DNA of 64,000 bases from Acinetobacter sp. S54 (lineage in GTDB: Bacteria; Pseudomonadota; Gammaproteobacteria; Pseudomonadales; Moraxellaceae). The stretch is taken from contig NZ_JACVUI010000004.1 of assembly GCF_016624945.1 (NCBI RefSeq), positions 62,001-126,000 on the forward strand, read 5' to 3'. Of this stretch, positions 60,134 through 64,000 are shown piece after piece (within the stretch, counting starts at the first letter, position 1; the number at the start of each line of letters is the position of its first letter). A model generated the notes under the pieces. The model worked only from the letters and a program-made list of their open reading frames with translations. It was not told the DNA's origin and searched no databases. Made by a program: the position numbers and the translations under genes.

Positions 60134-60603
60134 ATCGTAAATTATTAACGGCTGAAGGTTATCAACGTTTACAAGATGAGTTAAATGATTTAGTTCGTAA
60201 AGAACGCCCTGAAATTACAAAAATTGTGTCTTGGGCAGCTAGTCTCGGCGATCGATCTGAGAACGCTGATTACATCTATAATAAAAGAAAGCTGCGTGAA
60301 ATTGATCGTAGGATTAGATATTTAACTAAACTTTTTGAAGTCGCTCACAAAGTCGAATATAGTCCAGAACAAGATGGAAAAGCTTATTTTGGTGCGTGGG
60401 TGGAATTGGAAAATGATGAGGGAGAGACTATTAAATTTCGCATCGTTGGAGATGAAGAAATTTATGGCCGTAAAGACTATATTTCGTTGCAATCACCTAT
60501 CGCAAAGGCTTGTTTAGGTAAGTCTGTAGATGATGAAATTCAAGTAAATACACCTACTGGTAAGAAAAATTGGTATATTTGCCAAATTGAATATAACCAA
60601 TAA
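60130..60603 (+). CDS. greB: Transcript cleavage/elongation factor GreB, carried by the island
   Basis: The 157-aa protein is a complete GreB: N-terminal coiled coil with SLGDRSENADYIYNKRKLRE (about 38-57) and FKBP-like C domain with RIVGDEEIYGRKDYISLQSPIAKACLG split over 106-132. It starts with TTG 60130, overlapping the gmtX stop as TTGA, and has GGAG eight bases upstream, so it is translated as the fourth gene of the trio operon. It replaces the interrupted host greB (remnant at 55016) and differs from it by about ten residues over the shared 109. The DNA differs at roughly one base in five, so it is not a recent copy of the local gene. Confidence 0.93.
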   Translation: MNRKLLTAEGYQRLQDELNDLVRKERPEITKIVSWAASLGDRSENADYIYNKRKLREIDRRIRYLTKLFEVAHKVEYSPEQDGKAYFGAWVELENDEGETIKFRIVGDEEIYGRKDYISLQSPIAKACLGKSVDDEIQVNTPTGKKNWYICQIEYNQ

Positions 60604-60645
60604 ATGGTTATATTCAGCATTAGCTTTCTACTCAAATATTTACTT

Positions 60646-62337
60646 CTAGCATCTTACAATCTCAAAGTGCTCACTAAACTTAGGCTCATTTACAGTATCT
60701 AATGATGGTACTGAAATAAAGAGCCTGTACTTAGCTCGACTGATAGCAACGTAATTTATACGATGTTCTTCGTTTATCATTAAATTTGGATTTGTTATGA
60801 ACTCAAGATCATTTTCACTTTTTAAGAATAAGACCACATTATCAAACTCATCACCCTTTGACTTATGAATTGTTTTACTTAAAGTCGTATCATCAGGAAT
60901 ATTTACACATATACTAATTTGATTATATATATGATTATCATATAGTTCTTTAGCTCTCCCTTTTTGTAGTTTAGCGACAGTAAGTCCTGAAAGTTGTCTT
61001 ATAATTTCAATAAAGTGACTTAAGCTTTTATCTTTAAAATCATCATATTCAGATAATAGATTCGACAAATAAGTTAATGAGAAAGCTAATGAAAAGGTTT
61101 CTACTGGAAAAATCTTTGACAATTCTTTGAAGGAATCTTTAAATTTTTTTTCTCTTGCTAATTCAATAGCTTTAACATGATAAGCCAAAATTTTCCTTCT
61201 TTCTTGATTACTATCTTCTACCAACCTATCAAATAAATTATTTACTAAAGTATTACTATCTAGTTCACTTTTCAGTACATTTGAGTCAATATTCAGACGA
61301 GATAAGCTACAAAAATCACTATCACCGCAACATTTTTTCACAGCTTGGATTGTTTGGTTTTGATTGCCAATCAGCAAAGATGGTAAGTTACCTTCTATTT
61401 GCCTTACTGAAATTTGGGTAATATCAGATCTGACTTTATTTAATACATTAATAATTTGAATGGTACTTCGATTATTAAAATTCATTTCATAAAATTTGAT
61501 GTTGGGTAAGCTAAAAGAATTGAATTGGGTATACACTGCCCCTTGAAACTCATAAATAGATTGTGCAGGGTCACCTATAACTCCGATTATAGTCTCGGAC
61601 TCTGCAATTTTTTTTATTATAGCAAGCTGAATAGGGTTACAGTCTTGAAACTCATCAATAAAAAAGTATGGAAACTTAGCTCTGATCACTTCCAAGATAT
61701 AAGGAAATTTTGTAATCAGTTGATAACTAAAAAATAAAACATCGTCATGATGAATTTTTCCTGATAACCAATGCTGTCTTCTATAATCAATATAACTAGC
61801 TTTTTTAATATATAAGTTAGTAATTTTACCTACATAGGCTTTAGTAGCAGGAAGTTGCAAATATATTTCGCCATCATTCTGTAATTGCCATTGAACAGAA
61901 TCTAAAGCATCTATTAATTTACTTTGCTCACTAATAAAATATTTTTGATTAGTTAATTCTAACCAATTATTTATTTTACTGTAAGAGTGATTTAATTCAT
62001 CATGCCCATCAAGTTTAGAGGAGTCTAAATTATACTCATCAGCTATCAAAAAGGCATAAGGTTTAACTATATGACGATAAAGAAAGCTATGAATTGTTGA
62101 GACATCTACTTGAGTCGCAGAAGTACCCAATCTAGCCAAAATTGTTTCAACTGCTATATTCGTATAAGTAATACAGGAAATTTTTCGTATTTTACCAAGT
62201 CGATTTGAGTGGTGGAGCACATTTCTTATATGTTCAACTAACCAATGTGTCTTACCTGCTCCTGGTCCAGCACTAACTTTAAAATGATGCTCAATATGAT
62301 CAAGCCTTTTATTAGAATCTATCTGTATTATTGACAT
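60646..62337 (-). CDS. gajB: Gabija anti-phage system helicase GajB (UvrD-like)
   Basis: GajB is the UvrD/PcrA-like partner in the Gabija defence complex and is thought to sense DNA ends or nucleotides after phage replication. The 563-aa protein has Walker A AGPGAGKTHW (23-32), the Q-like motif and Ia, Walker B FFIDEFQDCNPIQ, motif III GDPAQSIYEFQG, motif V TIHKSKGDEFDNVVLF and motif VI NYVAISRAKYRLFI. It is shorter than UvrD and a little longer than Bacillus GajB. The start ATG 62337 overlaps the gajA stop by ten bases. It is convergent with the island greB, 42 bases apart. Confidence 0.88.
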   Translation of the reverse strand: MSIIQIDSNKRLDHIEHHFKVSAGPGAGKTHWLVEHIRNVLHHSNRLGKIRKISCITYTNIAVETILARLGTSATQVDVSTIHSFLYRHIVKPYAFLIADEYNLDSSKLDGHDELNHSYSKINNWLELTNQKYFISEQSKLIDALDSVQWQLQNDGEIYLQLPATKAYVGKITNLYIKKASYIDYRRQHWLSGKIHHDDVLFFSYQLITKFPYILEVIRAKFPYFFIDEFQDCNPIQLAIIKKIAESETIIGVIGDPAQSIYEFQGAVYTQFNSFSLPNIKFYEMNFNNRSTIQIINVLNKVRSDITQISVRQIEGNLPSLLIGNQNQTIQAVKKCCGDSDFCSLSRLNIDSNVLKSELDSNTLVNNLFDRLVEDSNQERRKILAYHVKAIELAREKKFKDSFKELSKIFPVETFSLAFSLTYLSNLLSEYDDFKDKSLSHFIEIIRQLSGLTVAKLQKGRAKELYDNHIYNQISICVNIPDDTTLSKTIHKSKGDEFDNVVLFLKSENDLEFITNPNLMINEEHRINYVAISRAKYRLFISVPSLDTVNEPKFSEHFEIVRC

Positions 62338-64000
62338 AAAAATTCAATTGCCTCCTTAATATAAGTAGGGACAATAAAATCCTTAAAATCAGGTGTACCT
62401 TTTTTTTCCAGATTTTCTTCTAAAATTCTTGCTAGCTCTAAAGCATTCTCACCTTTACCAACTGAATTAAGATAACGTGAAGCTATAAGAGCTTTAATTT
62501 TATTATCAACAGTCCAATCAAGACTTGTATTAGCTTTAATGCTTTTAACAATGCGGGTATTTTCTTTACTTTTCTTTTTAAGAAGGGTAACAATATCTTC
62601 AAGGCTTTTTTCATCTTTATAAGCTTGCATTAATTTTTTAATTTCATCTTGATTTGACATATAGTCAGTAATTAAAAAATCTGCTGTAGGATTAACTCTT
62701 AATATTTCATACTCTAAGGTTTTCCCTAAAATTTTGTCTGGGCTAAAAAAACAAATATTCGGATGTTTATCATAAGCAGGATAAACATTTTGTTTATAGT
62801 CATATTCATCATAATTAACACCGAACTCAAATGGATAACATTTTTTATAATTTGATGTTTCATCTAATAAATCTATCATCGGATCAGTAGGATCAGTAGG
62901 ATCAGTAGGATCAGTAGGTTTCATTTTTCTTTCTGGATCAATATCTGTGATACAAGCAATTTTCTTAGAAATTGTTTTAGGTTTGTTGCTATCAAATAAA
63001 TGTAGGAAATGTGTGAAGTATCGCCCACCAACATTTACCACACCAACATGATGATCTTCTAAAGATTTACCAATATATCTAGCAAAAATAGACATTAATA
63101 GTTGCTCAGCAATTCCTTCTACAAACAAAATTTTCTGTGCAAATAAAATGTCTGATTTAGTAGCATCAAGAAACCTTTGTACATATCTCTTACTTTTTCC
63201 ATCAAGAGGAAAAATCGTATCAGGATAACTAATCTTTGTTTCATCAGCTTCTTTATACAAACAAATAATTTCTGAAAGTGAAACCGCAGATGTAATATGG
63301 GTAGAATGTGAAGTTACGAAAATTTGTCGTACTTTTCCTTCTTTTTTATTCTTCTTTAAAAATTGTAAGAACTTATATTGCATTGCTGGATGGAGATGGG
63401 CTTCAGGCTCTTCAATAACTAATACTGAAAATACTTTTGCATTATCACCCATATACTTTCCGTCAGAATTTACTTGCATTTTAGCAAGTAATAAGGACAT
63501 AAAAATCAGATTATTATAACCCAAACCATTATGAGTTGCTGGTATTTTAATCCCTGTTTCATATTCAATAATTAATCTTAGAAAAGAAAACATTTCTATA
63601 TCTGAAATATTTCCTTCAAAATTAGGTTTAGCCTTATTAAATGAAGCACCTGTTCCATCAGCATAAGATAATATTTGTTCTTTTCCTAATTCCATACGCT
63701 TTTGAATAGAATTAATCACTGGCTCAATGTCTGATAAAAATTTATTTTTTCGTGTTTTAATTTCTGTAATTTTATTTTCTTCAGATTTTATGGAATCACT
63801 TTTAATGTCATAGTCCATGAAGAAATCAAATACATTTTTTAATAATGTATTTTTCCCTGTTAGCATATCCCTTTCTACATCTCGGATCGCATCTAAGAAT
63901 TGAAAATCAAATTTGCTGAGTGATTCCCCATCTGCTATGGCACGATTAGCAATCTCGCCACCGTAAATTTTATAAGAATAAAGTCGTATAAATTCATTTT
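62328..64000 (-). CDS. gajA: Gabija anti-phage system nuclease GajA (OLD-like ATPase/TOPRIM), 5' end outside window
   Basis: GajA is a sequence-specific DNA-nicking enzyme with an ATPase head and a TOPRIM nuclease domain, and it forms a complex with GajB. The frame stays open to the window edge (last visible upstream residues NEFIRLYSYKIYGGEIANRA), so the ATP-site P-loop is not seen; the internal ATG at 63866 is not the start. Visible parts are LSKFDFQFLDAIRDVERDML, the ABC-type Walker B VLVIEEPEAHLHP with the His switch VTSHSTHI, and the TOPRIM residues FVEGIAEQ (Glu) and CITDIDPE (Asp-x-Asp). A (Pro-Thr-Asp)4 repeat lies just after the Asp-x-Asp. About 556 residues are visible; Bacillus GajA is of similar size. 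Confidence 0.88.
   Translation of the reverse strand, partial: NEFIRLYSYKIYGGEIANRAIADGESLSKFDFQFLDAIRDVERDMLTGKNTLLKNVFDFFMDYDIKSDSIKSEENKITEIKTRKNKFLSDIEPVINSIQKRMELGKEQILSYADGTGASFNKAKPNFEGNISDIEMFSFLRLIIEYETGIKIPATHNGLGYNNLIFMSLLLAKMQVNSDGKYMGDNAKVFSVLVIEEPEAHLHPAMQYKFLQFLKKNKKEGKVRQIFVTSHSTHITSAVSLSEIICLYKEADETKISYPDTIFPLDGKSKRYVQRFLDATKSDILFAQKILFVEGIAEQLLMSIFARYIGKSLEDHHVGVVNVGGRYFTHFLHLFDSNKPKTISKKIACITDIDPERKMKPTDPTDPTDPTDPMIDLLDETSNYKKCYPFEFGVNYDEYDYKQNVYPAYDKHPNICFFSPDKILGKTLEYEILRVNPTADFLITDYMSNQDEIKKLMQAYKDEKSLEDIVTLLKKKSKENTRIVKSIKANTSLDWTVDNKIKALIASRYLNSVGKGENALELARILEENLEKKGTPDFKDFIVPTYIKEAIEFLCQ
62881..62916 (-). repeat. 9-bp in-frame tandem repeat in gajA
   Basis: GGATCAGTA (plus strand) is repeated exactly four times and encodes Pro-Thr-Asp on the minus strand. 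The unit is a multiple of three, so copy-number change would keep the frame. Confidence 0.95.

Larger units (their letters stand above)
55343..64000. mobile_element. GMT-type genomic island inserted in greB (right end outside window)
   Basis: The island starts where the greB remnant stops. It carries gmtY-gmtZ-gmtX, an intact greB and a Gabija system. The host greB 5' part, expected on the minus strand at the right junction, is not found before 64000, so the element is at least 8.6 kb. No tRNA, integrase of phage type or insertion sequence is seen inside. The element is AT-rich compared with the core genes. Confidence 0.75.

Noticed and set aside
62881..62916. CRISPR array
   Set aside because: The repeats are nine bases with no spacers and lie in a coding frame. 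No CRISPR-like repeat-spacer pattern was seen anywhere in the window.
55343..64000. Prophage
   Set aside because: There are no capsid, tail, terminase, lysis or phage repressor genes in the visible part; the recombinase trio and defence genes explain it better.

Overview
The window is chromosomal DNA of an Acinetobacter-like gammaproteobacterium. The evidence is low-GC coding sequence, genus-typical gene sets (mtgA-ppk, carAB-greA, yhbY/rlmE-ftsH-folP, groESL, ttcA) and many short Acinetobacter-style hypothetical proteins. No species can be assigned from the sequence alone.

Bases 1 to about 55,000 are mostly core genome. In order: the 3' part of a catecholate-type TonB receptor; a conserved unknown protein and a secreted alpha/beta hydrolase; a beta-carbonic anhydrase; the divergent tesA / ybbA-ybbP locus; a rhomboid protease; mtgA and ppk1; two universal stress proteins on either side of an alkyltransferase-like protein; greA, carB and carA, with a U-rich leader before carA; a coiled-coil protein, a DOMON-like protein, yhbY, rlmE-ftsH and folP; two copies of tRNA-Leu(UAA) bracketing a glycerate kinase gene, then tRNA-Cys; folD and a methyltransferase; glpD; pckG; a lipid kinase and metallophosphoesterase pair; groES-groEL behind a clear sigma-32 promoter; an iron-type cell-surface signalling set (ECF sigma factor, FecR-type regulator, STN-containing TonB receptor); dgkA; an RND pump with no adaptor gene; mgtE; a DUF4112 protein; htpX; two lytic transglycosylases; ttcA, preceded by a cluster of DnaA-box-like sequences; and an SCP2-domain protein.

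From about 55,343 to the right edge (64,000) lies an accessory island. It interrupts a host greB gene, of which only the last 109 codons remain (minus strand, 55,016-55,342). The island opens with three overlapping genes that match the gamma-mobile-trio (GMT) module: gmtY (tyrosine recombinase), gmtZ (large second recombinase-like protein) and gmtX. A complete, diverged greB is translationally coupled behind gmtX, so the element appears to restore the function its insertion destroys. After it, on the opposite strand, is a two-gene Gabija-type anti-phage system: gajB (UvrD-like helicase) and gajA (OLD-like ATPase/TOPRIM nuclease). gajA runs off the window, and so does the right end of the island.

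The best leads are the self-complementing greB insertion by a GMT element carrying Gabija, a 9-bp in-frame tandem repeat in gajA, the DnaA-box-like cluster before ttcA, the structured U-rich carAB leader, the tRNA-Leu duplication with a covarying trailer hairpin, and a G8 tract inside the first TonB receptor.
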